The notes under the pieces: generated by a model
Told to the model about the DNA's origin: nothing
What the model saw: the letters and a program-made list of their open reading frames with translations, nothing else
Databases searched by the model: none
Shown here: piece by piece, positions 1 to 6,325 of the stretch
Position numbering within the stretch: position 1 is the stretch's first letter
Layout of the letters: every line of letters starts with the position of its first letter
Made by a program: the position numbers and the translations under genes
DNA from: Anaerolineae bacterium
GTDB taxonomy: Bacteria > Chloroflexota > Anaerolineae > Anaerolineales > Villigracilaceae
Length of the DNA: 22,473 bases
Direction of reading: 5' to 3'
Assembly: GCA_017303735.1 (NCBI GenBank)
Contig: JAFLCF010000057.1
Location: 1-22,473 of the forward strand

Positions 1-35
1 GCTTACGGTCATACGGTAAATCGTGCTCCAGAATC

Positions 36-50
36 TTCAACCGGGTTGAA
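36..50. promoter_or_regulatory. 7-1-7 palindrome upstream of iron ABC operon (candidate operator)
   Basis: Arms TTCAACC and GGTTGAA are perfect reverse complements around a single central G. The 7-1-7 geometry is the one used by Fur-type dimers, although the bases differ from the enterobacterial Fur box. The site lies 66 bases upstream of the -10 hexamer of the iron-transporter promoter. A near-identical palindrome (arms TCAACC and GGTTGA) recurs at 4138-4150 in front of the ChuX-like gene, and I see no third copy. The regulator that binds it is unknown. Confidence 0.55.
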
Positions 51-93
51 AACTCTTTACAACCCGATATAGATAAAATTTATTACAAATATC

Positions 94-122
94 TAGATTA
101 TTCAAATCGCCGTGATTATACT
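94..122 (+). promoter_or_regulatory. Promoter of the iron ABC transporter operon
   Basis: The -35 is TAGATT (94-99), the spacer is 17 bases and the -10 is TATACT (117-122). Support comes from comparison: the ChuX-like gene has TGGATT-17-TATACT at 4218-4246, and both copies share TATCTRGATT over the -35 and GTGAYTATACTRCGCYCCA over the -10 at identical spacing. A start near 129 would give a leader of about 33 bases containing AAGGAG (145-150). Confidence 0.6.
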
Positions 123-161
123 ACGCCCCACTCAATACACATTTAAGGAGATCTTAGTACG

Positions 162-1244
162 ATGCAAACCAGCAAGAAACTTTTTACCCTGTTATTTCTG
201 ATGGCGTTGTTGGTCAGCGCATGTGGCGGCGCGGCGACAGAAACCGTCAGCGAAGAACAAGCTACCGAAGCAGCACCCAGCACCGAGGTCAGCGGTGAAG
301 CGGAAGTATCCGGCGATCTGGTCATTTATTCAGGTCGTTCCGAGCCGCTCATCCAGCCAGTCATCGATGCGTTCAAGGCGAAGTATCCGAACGTGAATAT
401 TTTGCTCAAGGCGGGCAGTAATAGCGAATTGGCGAATGCACTTATCGAAGAAAAAGCCAACCCGCAAGCGGATGTGTTCATCACTACCGAGTTGCTCACT
501 GTGCAATCGTTGACGGTTGAAGATGTCTTTCAATCGTATGCGCCCGCAGGTGTAGAGAATATCCCTGCCGAGTTTATTGGTGAAGGCAATGCATGGACCG
601 GTTTGACCAAACGTGTGCGCGTGATCATGTACAACAAAGACTTGGTGGCTGAGGATGAAGTGCCCGCCTCGATCTTCGATTTGACTGATCCCAAGTGGCA
701 GGGTCAGGTCGCCGCTGCAGGCTCGACCAACGGCGGAATGCAGGCACAGGTTGCCGCCATGCAGCAATTGCTCGGTGATGAAGCGACCGAAGAATGGCTG
801 AATGGTTTGATCACAAACGAAGTGACTTTCTTCGGTGGTCATACCGATGTGCGCAAAGCAGTTGGCGCCGGTGAATTCAAGATCGGTTTGGTCAATCACT
901 ATTACTATTACTTGCAGTTGGCTGAAGGCAGCAATGTAGGTGTGGTGTATCCCGATCAGGGTGAAGGACAGGTGGGCTTGTTCACCAATGCTACTGCTGC
1001 AGCTGTGGTGAACGGGGCAAATAATCCCGCTACCGCACAAGCATTTTTAGACTTCCTCGTTTCGGAAGAAGGACAAAAGTTGTTTGCCGAGCAGAATTAT
1101 GAATATCCCTTGCTCGCAGGTGTGGCGATCAAGGAAGGCGTGCAGCCGCTTGATGGTTTCCGCCTCGCCGAAGTGGATGTGGTGAAAGCCGCCGCGAATT
1201 TCGACGCGATGTTCGAGTTGATCGAACGCGTGGGCTTGCCTTAA
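162..1244 (+). CDS. fbpA: Fe(3+) ABC transporter substrate-binding lipoprotein
   Basis: This is the periplasmic-type, lipid-anchored receptor that captures ferric iron and delivers it to the permease encoded just downstream. The N-terminus is a lipoprotein signal (hydrophobic residues 7-18, lipobox LVSAC, lipidated Cys21), followed by a low-complexity Ala/Thr/Glu linker to about residue 50. The fold starts at VIYSGRSEPLI (54-64), typical of the FbpA/FutA/IdiA branch of extracellular solute-binding proteins. A run of four tyrosines (247-250) sits where this family places its paired iron-ligand tyrosines. The 360-residue length is normal. ATG 162 is preceded by AAGGAG with good spacing. The promoter at 94-122 and palindrome at 36-50 suggest metal-responsive control. 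Iron is inferred from family features; another metal is possible but less likely. Confidence 0.85.
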   Translation: MQTSKKLFTLLFLMALLVSACGGAATETVSEEQATEAAPSTEVSGEAEVSGDLVIYSGRSEPLIQPVIDAFKAKYPNVNILLKAGSNSELANALIEEKANPQADVFITTELLTVQSLTVEDVFQSYAPAGVENIPAEFIGEGNAWTGLTKRVRVIMYNKDLVAEDEVPASIFDLTDPKWQGQVAAAGSTNGGMQAQVAAMQQLLGDEATEEWLNGLITNEVTFFGGHTDVRKAVGAGEFKIGLVNHYYYYLQLAEGSNVGVVYPDQGEGQVGLFTNATAAAVVNGANNPATAQAFLDFLVSEEGQKLFAEQNYEYPLLAGVAIKEGVQPLDGFRLAEVDVVKAAANFDAMFELIERVGLP

Positions 1245-1255
1245 AGAATTTATAC

Positions 1256-1322
1256 ACCACAGATAAACACGGATAAACGCTGATTTTTTGATAAATCCTT
1301 TTCATCTGTGTTTATCTGTGGT
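1256..1322. repeat. Long inverted repeat between binding protein and permease genes
   Basis: A 15-base arm beginning ACCACAGATAAACAC (1256-1270) is perfectly complementary to 1308-1322, and the stem extends four more pairs (one G-U) around a loop of about 33 bases. The sequence belongs to the CCACAGATAAACAC type of palindrome scattered in many environmental bacterial genomes. It begins 12 bases after the stop codon. In RNA it would form a strong hairpin that could stabilise the binding-protein message or reduce read-through into the permease gene. Confidence 0.75.
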
Positions 1323-1332
1323 TAAAACTTGT

Positions 1333-1360
1333 TTGTCTTCTCAGGTTTCCCTGCTAAAAT
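1333..1360 (+). promoter_or_regulatory. Possible internal promoter giving a near-leaderless permease mRNA
   Basis: TTGTCT (1333-1338), a 16-base spacer and TAAAAT (1355-1360) with an upstream TG (extended -10) precede the permease ATG at 1377. Initiation 6-8 bases past the -10 would leave only about 10 nucleotides before the start codon. No Shine-Dalgarno sequence is visible there, which fits leaderless or short-leader translation. Inferred from consensus only. Confidence 0.4.
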
Positions 1361-1376
1361 GGTGCGCTAACGCCCA

Positions 1377-3011
1377 ATGGAATTAACCCGCACGAATATC
1401 ACCTATCAAAAGATACGTTCACGAATCAGCCCGCGGCTTGCACTTGCCGCGGGCTTGGTCGCTTTATTTGTAGCGGTTCCTCTTATTTATATTTTTGTGC
1501 GCGCCGTCACTGCCGAACCCGAAGCGTGGACTCGTCTATTCGAAGAACGCATTTGGAAATTATTCGCCAATACACTGGGGCTCGTGCTAGCTGTGACGGC
1601 AGGTGCCATGTTCACCGGTGTGACGATGGCATTCCTCACGGAACGAACTGACCTACCCGGCAAAAAAATATTCCGCTGGATGTTAGCCATGCCGCTGGCG
1701 ATTCCTGCTTACATTGGCGGCATTGTGCATTTGGCGTTGCTTCGTCCGCGCGGAGGGGTGATTCCAAAATTATTGGAAGACTTGTTCGGTCAGCCCGTGT
1801 TCACGCCCAGCCCGTTGGGATTTGGCGGCGCGGCATTTATCCTGACCTTGTTCATGTTCCCATATGTTTATTTGTTGAGCGGAGCAGCCTTCCGCACGCT
1901 GCATGCATCACTTGAAGAAGCCTCGCGTGTCTTCGGTCGGACGCCCATTCAAACTTTATTTCAAGTGACCCTGCCAGCATTACGTCCCGGCTTGACTGCG
2001 GGTGCGTTGTTGGTGGCGTTGGATATCTTGGCAGAATACGGCACGGTGGCTTTACTGCGCTACGAAACTTTTTCATCTGCAATTTTCGTACAACTCTCCG
2101 GTCGTTATGACCGTTCTGCGGCTTCAGTCCTCAGCGGCATTCTTGTCGTTTTAGCGATCGGCATTCTGTGGAGCGAACTGCGCTTGCAAGGTCGCGCCCG
2201 CTTCACTCAAATGGAAAGCAATTGGCGTCCTGCGCCGATGATGCCATTGGGCAAATGGCGCATTCCAGCATTCTTGTTAGTGCTGGGAGTCGTCTCTGCC
2301 AGTTTATTGCTTCCAGTGGGCGTTTTGCTCGTCTGGAGTATTCAAGCCTTCCTCGACCCTGAAACAATGTCAATGCTCTTTCACACCGGCTCACAGGGAT
2401 TTAGCACCTACGTCTGGAATAGCTTGTGGAGTTCCAGCATGGCGGCGGTGATCGCGGTGATGCTTTCATTGCCAGTGGGTTTGTTTGCGGTTCGCTACCC
2501 GAATCGATTCTCAAAATTCCTCTCGCGACTCAGCCAGGTGGGCTATGCCATTCCCGGCGTGGTGATCGCTTTGAGTTTGGTTTTGCTTATCAATCGGTTT
2601 CTTCCGTTTTTATACGCCACCCCCTTCGTGGTTGTCATTGCCTACGTGTTGCGTCACATGCCGCAGGCGGTACGCGCGAGCGAATCGGCATTGGGTCAAC
2701 TTTCGCCGTCATTGGAAGAAGCTTCACGCGTAATGGGACGCACTTCATTACAAACGTTGCTCCAGGTGACTCTTCCATTAATCCTGCCCGGCTTGCTGGC
2801 GGGCGGGTCACTTGTATTTCTCACCTCGCTCAAAGAATTACCTGCTACATTATTGCTGCGACCGGCTGGCTTTGATACACTTGCCGTCCGCGTGTGGGTG
2901 TGGGCGGGGGAAGGGTTCTACTTCCAAGCCGCGCCTGCCGCGTTGTTGCTTGTGCTCGTCTCTGCATTGCCGTTATCTTTCCTCTTGCGCAGGGAACAAA
3001 TTTTCAAATGA
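1377..3011 (+). CDS. fbpB: Fe(3+) ABC transporter permease, fused two-domain (FbpB/SfuB type)
   Basis: This is the membrane channel of the iron importer. At 544 residues it carries two homologous halves of about six transmembrane helices each, as in FbpB/SfuB/HitB permeases. Each half has a cytoplasmic EAA loop that docks on the ATPase: LEEASRVFGRT with downstream TLPALRPGL (about 179-205), and LEEASRVMGRT with TLPLILPGL (about 447-473). An in-frame TAA at 1368 makes ATG 1377 the first possible start. There is no clear ribosome binding site; see the promoter at 1333-1360. The stop overlaps the ATPase start as ATGA, indicating translational coupling. Confidence 0.9.
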   Translation: MELTRTNITYQKIRSRISPRLALAAGLVALFVAVPLIYIFVRAVTAEPEAWTRLFEERIWKLFANTLGLVLAVTAGAMFTGVTMAFLTERTDLPGKKIFRWMLAMPLAIPAYIGGIVHLALLRPRGGVIPKLLEDLFGQPVFTPSPLGFGGAAFILTLFMFPYVYLLSGAAFRTLHASLEEASRVFGRTPIQTLFQVTLPALRPGLTAGALLVALDILAEYGTVALLRYETFSSAIFVQLSGRYDRSAASVLSGILVVLAIGILWSELRLQGRARFTQMESNWRPAPMMPLGKWRIPAFLLVLGVVSASLLLPVGVLLVWSIQAFLDPETMSMLFHTGSQGFSTYVWNSLWSSSMAAVIAVMLSLPVGLFAVRYPNRFSKFLSRLSQVGYAIPGVVIALSLVLLINRFLPFLYATPFVVVIAYVLRHMPQAVRASESALGQLSPSLEEASRVMGRTSLQTLLQVTLPLILPGLLAGGSLVFLTSLKELPATLLLRPAGFDTLAVRVWVWAGEGFYFQAAPAALLLVLVSALPLSFLLRREQIFK

Positions 3012-4048
3012 CCAAACTTCTCGTTCAAAACCTCGTCAAAAAATTTCCCGGCACACAGCAATCGGCTGTGAACGATATTTCATTTGAATTAAGCGACAAC
3101 GAAATTCTGGCGCTGGTCGGACCCAGCGGCTGCGGGAAGACGACCACGCTTCGACTCATCGCCGGGCTGGAGCGGCCAGATTCAGGCTCGGTGTGGCTGA
3201 ATCAGGTTCTGGTCGCGTCTGAGGCGGTTTTCATCCCGCCTGAAAAACGCGGAGTGGGTATGGTCTTCCAGGATCATGCTCTCTTTCCGCATCTGACTGT
3301 TTTCGATAATGTGGCTTTTGGATTGCGACATAAAACTCAGGCAGAAGTCCGCACGGCGGTCGGCGAGATGCTGCATATGGTGGGGTTGCTCTCCCATTCA
3401 AAACGATACCCGCATGAACTTTCCGGCGGTGAACGTCAACGTGTGGCGTTGGCACGAGCGCTCGCCCCTCGACCTGTGCTCGTGCTCATGGATGAACCAT
3501 TCAGCAGCCTCGATGCAGATTTGCGTGCCGGGGTACGTGAACATGTGCGCGGCATTCTCAAGTCGATGCAGGCAACCGTTATTTTTGTGACACATGATCA
3601 GGAAGAAGCGCTTTACATGGGAGACCGACTCGCCGTGCTGCAAAAAGGCGAATTGGAACAGATCGGCACGCCAGAAGAGATTTTCCACGAATCGAACACA
3701 CGTTTCGTCGCTGAATTCATGGGCGATAGTGATTTCCTCAAAGGGACTGTGAAACGAGACGGCATTCAAACCGCCATTGGTCTCGTTCCGCAAATTGTGG
3801 ATTTACCCATCTCGACCTCGGTTGAGATCGCCGTCCGTGCCGATGATATTGACTTCCATGTAGACGGCTCGGGGAATGCGCTCATCATCGACCGCTTCTT
3901 CCGTGGTGCGTTCAACCTCTATCGCTTGCGCCTTGATACGGGACAGGTCATTCATGCCATCAACCCGCATACGAACGTTCTGGCTGTCGGCACACGCGTA
4001 CAAGCATACGTCAGCGCTGAACATTTATTGACCGTCTTCACGAAATAA
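3008..4048 (+). CDS. fbpC: Fe(3+) ABC transporter ATP-binding protein
   Basis: This ATPase powers the iron importer at the inner membrane. All nucleotide-binding motifs are intact: Walker A GPSGCGKT (38-45), Q-loop Gln88 in VFQDHALFP, signature LSGGE (138-142), Walker B VLVLMDE (157-163) and H-loop His196 in VTHDQEEA. A C-terminal TOBE-like extension follows from about residue 240. The length of 346 residues suits the FbpC/PotA group. ATG 3008 is preferred over the longer upstream reading frame because it overlaps the permease stop by 4 bases and because residues 1-10 (MTKLLVQNLV) begin a normal ABC domain. Confidence 0.88.
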   Translation: MTKLLVQNLVKKFPGTQQSAVNDISFELSDNEILALVGPSGCGKTTTLRLIAGLERPDSGSVWLNQVLVASEAVFIPPEKRGVGMVFQDHALFPHLTVFDNVAFGLRHKTQAEVRTAVGEMLHMVGLLSHSKRYPHELSGGERQRVALARALAPRPVLVLMDEPFSSLDADLRAGVREHVRGILKSMQATVIFVTHDQEEALYMGDRLAVLQKGELEQIGTPEEIFHESNTRFVAEFMGDSDFLKGTVKRDGIQTAIGLVPQIVDLPISTSVEIAVRADDIDFHVDGSGNALIIDRFFRGAFNLYRLRLDTGQVIHAINPHTNVLAVGTRVQAYVSAEHLLTVFTK

Positions 4049-4070
4049 ATATAACCACTTCTTCTATCTT

Positions 4071-4128
4071 GCCACAAAGGTGCAGAGTTCACAGAGTTTT
4101 TTCTGTGTGCTCTGCGCCTCTGTTTTTT
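4071..4128 (+). terminator. Imperfect hairpin plus T-run after the iron ABC operon (dispersed-repeat type)
   Basis: Arms 4079-4094 (GGTGCAGAGTTCACAG) and 4103-4118 pair over 16 positions with two G-U wobbles and one mismatch. TTTTTT follows at 4123-4128. The block starts GCCACAAAGG (4071-4080), the familiar opening of a CCACAAAGG...CAGAG palindrome family dispersed in many bacterial genomes. It may serve as the operon terminator. The rest of the 4049-4303 gap holds the regulatory sites listed separately and no gene. Confidence 0.6.
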
Positions 4129-4137
4129 CCAAAATCA

Positions 4138-4150
4138 TCAACCTGGTTGA
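4138..4150. promoter_or_regulatory. Second copy of the TCAACC-N-GGTTGA palindrome, upstream of the ChuX-like gene
   Basis: Perfect arms TCAACC and GGTTGA surround a central T. It matches the palindrome at 36-50 including flanking AATC on the left and AAAA on the right. It lies 90 bases upstream of the -10 hexamer at 4241, against 66 in the first case, so spacing to the promoter is not fixed. Co-occurrence with the shared promoter type argues for a common regulator. Confidence 0.5.
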
Positions 4151-4217
4151 AAATATACTTGCATCCTGATTGAACAATAAATTTTACTGGGCAGAAACCT
4201 ATCTTCATCCCCCTATC

Positions 4218-4246
4218 TGGATTCCTATTGGGCAAGTGACTATACT
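4218..4246 (+). promoter_or_regulatory. Promoter of the ChuX-like gene
   Basis: TGGATT (4218-4223), a 17-base spacer and TATACT (4241-4246). It shares TATCTRGATT and GTGAYTATACTRCGCYCCA with the promoter at 94-122 at identical spacing. The predicted start near 4253 places the palindrome 4263-4277 in the early transcribed region. Confidence 0.6.
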
Positions 4247-4262
4247 GCGCTCCAATCAAAAA

Positions 4263-4277
4263 GGATAAACATTATCC
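4263..4277. promoter_or_regulatory. Fur-box-like palindrome just downstream of the ChuX-like gene promoter
   Basis: GGATAA and TTATCC are perfect reverse complements separated by ACA. Aligned to the classical 7-1-7 Fur core (TGATAAT-C-ATTATCA), 12 of 15 positions agree. Its place about 10-25 bases after the predicted start suits a repressor site. No equally good copy is visible in front of the iron importer; the AT-rich stretch at 71-85 matches only 10 of 15 positions. Confidence 0.45.
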
Positions 4278-4303
4278 AATTTCAGAACCAGGAGAATGCA
4301 GTT

Positions 4304-4843
4304 ATGTTTCAAACCAATATTACCCTCAGCCCCGAAATGACTGGGGAAGAACGCCAAAATGCCATCCGCGATGCCTTCAATCAAGATCGTTCGCAGATGA
4401 CCCTCATGCTCGCCCACCAATTGCAGATCCCAGAAGTGGAGATCCTGCGCGCCCTCGAAGGCGATACCGCCCATGAACTCAATTTTTCACGTTGGGAGGA
4501 ACTCATCCGCGCCTTTGAGGAACTCGGCGATGTGACCGTCATCGTCTCGAACGGCGCGACCACCATTGAATCCTTCGGTCAATTTGGCGGCTTCAACAAC
4601 GCGCACGGCTTCCTCAATGTTCGCAGCAAATCGCTCGATATGCACATCCGCGGCTGGGAGCTGGCATCCGTCTTCGCCTTCCGCAAACCGAGTCATCTCG
4701 ACAAGCATGAATCACTGTCCTTTCAATTCTTCGACCGCCGCGGAAATGCTGCCTTCAAAGTCTTCCTCAACTTTGGCGGTAACGAGCCCGCACCCGAACT
4801 TGTTGAAAAATACAAAGGATTCATCCAAAAATTTGCGGAATAA
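4304..4843 (+). CDS. chuX: ChuX/HutX-family heme-utilisation protein
   Basis: A cytoplasmic protein of 179 residues resembling the ChuX/HutX/HugX family, whose members bind heme and hand it on or help release its iron. Recognition rests on the characteristic succession: an N-terminal helical part with W64-EELIRAFEELGDVTVIV (to 81), then GFLNVRSKSLDMHIRGWEL (102-120) corresponding to the family's YFNL-RG...HIR stretch, and FFDRRGNAAFKVFL (142-155) corresponding to FF...G..MFKIFL. His101 and His114 are candidate ligands, but the family's ligands vary, so this is inference. The first 50 residues are longer and more divergent than in ChuX. ATG 4304 has AGGAG at 4290-4294. Control sites shared with the iron ABC operon support an iron/heme role. 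Confidence 0.72.
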   Translation: MFQTNITLSPEMTGEERQNAIRDAFNQDRSQMTLMLAHQLQIPEVEILRALEGDTAHELNFSRWEELIRAFEELGDVTVIVSNGATTIESFGQFGGFNNAHGFLNVRSKSLDMHIRGWELASVFAFRKPSHLDKHESLSFQFFDRRGNAAFKVFLNFGGNEPAPELVEKYKGFIQKFAE

Positions 4844-4948
4844 GGCATTTTGCCCTCACAAAACTCTAGTAAAATTCTACATAAACCTACATAGTTCTAT
4901 AGAAATTTACATCTAAAATAACAATACGAGGTGAGGGCGCAAAACGCC
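4844..4948. repeat. AT-rich element bounded by inverted repeats (MITE-like or attenuator)
   Basis: The stretch GGCATTTTGCCCTCAC (4844-4859), starting right after the ChuX-like stop codon, pairs with 4931-4948 (GTGAGGGC, then CAAAACGCC) with a two-base bulge and one mismatch. The 71-base core (4860-4930) is strikingly AT-rich compared with the neighbouring genes. The right arm is also the left arm of the terminator hairpin at 4931-4953, so the two structures are mutually exclusive in RNA. Either a small mobile palindromic element or a riboregulatory attenuator would look like this. Confidence 0.5.
4877..4916. promoter_or_regulatory. Four 10-bp-phased repeats with TACAT core
   Basis: Units CTACATAAAC, CTACATAGTT, CTATAGAAAT and TTACATCTAA start at 4877, 4887, 4897 and 4907, exactly one helical turn apart. 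TACAT is kept in three of four. Such phased direct repeats are typical of cooperative binding by MerR-type DNA-binding domains of the CarH/LitR kind, and a MerR-type regulator is encoded at 6326-6952. A weak promoter-like pair (TTCTAC 4875-4880, 17 bases, TATAGA 4898-4903) lies inside. The regulatory function is inferred. Confidence 0.4.
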
Positions 4949-4961
4949 CTTACTTTGTTTT
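4931..4961 (+). terminator. Rho-independent terminator between the ChuX-like gene and the BCD transporter
   Basis: GTGAGGGCG (4931-4939), loop CAAAA and CGCCCTTAC (4945-4953) form a 9-bp stem with one G-U pair, followed by TTTGTTTT (4954-4961). The hairpin resembles the dispersed GTAAGGGCGCAA palindrome at 19465-19492, so a repeat may have been recruited as terminator. Confidence 0.65.
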
Positions 4962-4971
4962 ATCCCAACAG

Positions 4972-5004
4972 AAACCTGGCAAGTCTGTGAGACCCGTCAG
5001 GTTT
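4972..5004. repeat. Dispersed palindrome of the AAACCTG...CAGGTTT type
   Basis: Arms AAACCTGGCAAGTCT (4972-4986) and AGACCCGTCAGGTTT (4990-5004) surround a GTG loop and pair with one G-U and two mismatches. The stem ends 11 bases before the transporter ATG, so it could also affect access to the ribosome binding site AGGA (5006-5009). Confidence 0.65.
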
Positions 5005-5015
5005 TAGGAAAATCC

Positions 5016-6320
5016 ATGCTCATTAAACGCCTCCAACTCGCCCTCATCCACACCGCCGTTGCCATGACGCTTGTGCCCATCAACAGCACACTCAACCGCG
5101 TCATGATCTTTGACCTTGGCATCTCCAAGACTCTCTTCACGTTGCTTGCCATCTTTCCGTATCTGCTCTCCCCCATTCAGGTTGCCATTGGCTCCTTCTC
5201 AGACCGGCATCCCATCTTGGGGTATCGCCGTTCACCATACATTCTCGCTGGTTTAATTTTGTGTGTCGTCGGTGTTGCCGTCTCACCGCAGATCGCCATT
5301 CTCATCAGCGAAAACTTCACGGTTGGCATCATTGCAGGCATCGTCGCGTTTGGTTTATGGGGCATGGGCTACAACCTCTCTGCAGTGTCCTACCTCTCGC
5401 TTGCTTCTGAACTTTCCGGCGAAAAAGAACGCGGCAAGACTGTTGCCACCATGTTCACGATCATGGTCATTGGTCTGATCGCGACGGGCGTCAGTTTAAG
5501 TCGGATGGTTCCAACTTTCGACCTGATCGCACTCGAGCGTGCCTTCCTCATCGTCGCCGCTTCAGCCCTGACGATGGGACTGATCGGTCTCATCAAGCTG
5601 GAACCACGCTTCGACCATTCCGCCCCTACAACAAAGGCAGACACCTACACCGTCAAGCAGATGGTCTCAGCCATTACAGAGAACCCTGTCGCCAAGATAT
5701 TTTTTGTTTATTTGCTATTGCTTCTCGCCGCCATTTTAAGCCAGGATGTTCTGCTCGAACCCTTCGCCGCTCAAGCCTTCGGCATGACTCTCGAACAGAC
5801 ATCACGCATTGTTTCGATCACCAATACTTTTACTTTGTTCGCATTCATCATCGCCGGTTTTCTGGACGGACGCGTGAAAAAGAAATACGTTGCCCAGACG
5901 GGTAATCTTGCGGCATTATTCGGCTTCATTACCATCGTCATCAGCGGATTCACCGCCAGCACAACCGCCTTCTACATCGGCATTACCCTGCTCGGATTTG
6001 GCACCGGCATCTCCACCATCGCCAACCTGTCCCTGATGTTCGATTTGACCGTGCCGGAAAAGGTCGGCTTGTATATCGGCGCATGGGGCTTCTCGAACGG
6101 ACTCTCGCGCCTGGTCGGCTTGCTCATGGCAGGCGTCATCGCAGACGTGGCGACTCAAATCACTGGCGATGCCTTGCATGGCTATCTCGTCGTCTTCGGG
6201 CTGGAGGCGCTCATGCTCTTCATCGCCGCCATTATGTTGTATCGCATCGATGTTGGCTCCTTCCAAAAGAAGGCGCACGATCCTGAGTTTGTCGAAAAAG
6301 TTGCCCTGGCAGCCGAATAA
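5016..6320 (+). CDS. BCD/PucC-family major facilitator transporter
   Basis: A 434-residue integral membrane protein with about 12 transmembrane helices. The signature of the bacteriochlorophyll-delivery (BCD, PucC/LhaA) branch of the MFS is clear: QLALIHTAVAMTLVPINSTLNRVMI (residues 7-31) and the cytoplasmic loop SFSDRHPILGYRRSPYI (60-76) after helix 2. In phototrophs these proteins help assemble light-harvesting complexes; no photosynthesis gene is present here. Its place after iron uptake and a ChuX-like gene suggests a tetrapyrrole-related substrate, which is inference. The start has AGGA at 5006-5009. The stop is 5 bases before the MerR-type gene, so the two are probably co-transcribed. 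Confidence 0.78.
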   Translation: MLIKRLQLALIHTAVAMTLVPINSTLNRVMIFDLGISKTLFTLLAIFPYLLSPIQVAIGSFSDRHPILGYRRSPYILAGLILCVVGVAVSPQIAILISENFTVGIIAGIVAFGLWGMGYNLSAVSYLSLASELSGEKERGKTVATMFTIMVIGLIATGVSLSRMVPTFDLIALERAFLIVAASALTMGLIGLIKLEPRFDHSAPTTKADTYTVKQMVSAITENPVAKIFFVYLLLLLAAILSQDVLLEPFAAQAFGMTLEQTSRIVSITNTFTLFAFIIAGFLDGRVKKKYVAQTGNLAALFGFITIVISGFTASTTAFYIGITLLGFGTGISTIANLSLMFDLTVPEKVGLYIGAWGFSNGLSRLVGLLMAGVIADVATQITGDALHGYLVVFGLEALMLFIAAIMLYRIDVGSFQKKAHDPEFVEKVALAAE

Positions 6321-6325
6321 ATATA

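Noticed and set aside
330..1040. A 236-codon open frame on the minus strand inside the iron-binding protein gene
   Set aside because: It is fully antisense to a well-recognised gene, has no ribosome binding site and looks like no protein family; it follows from codon bias of the real gene.
2426..2875. A 149-codon plus-strand frame inside the iron permease gene
   Set aside because: It is out of frame with a clear ABC permease and its translation shows no recognisable domain.
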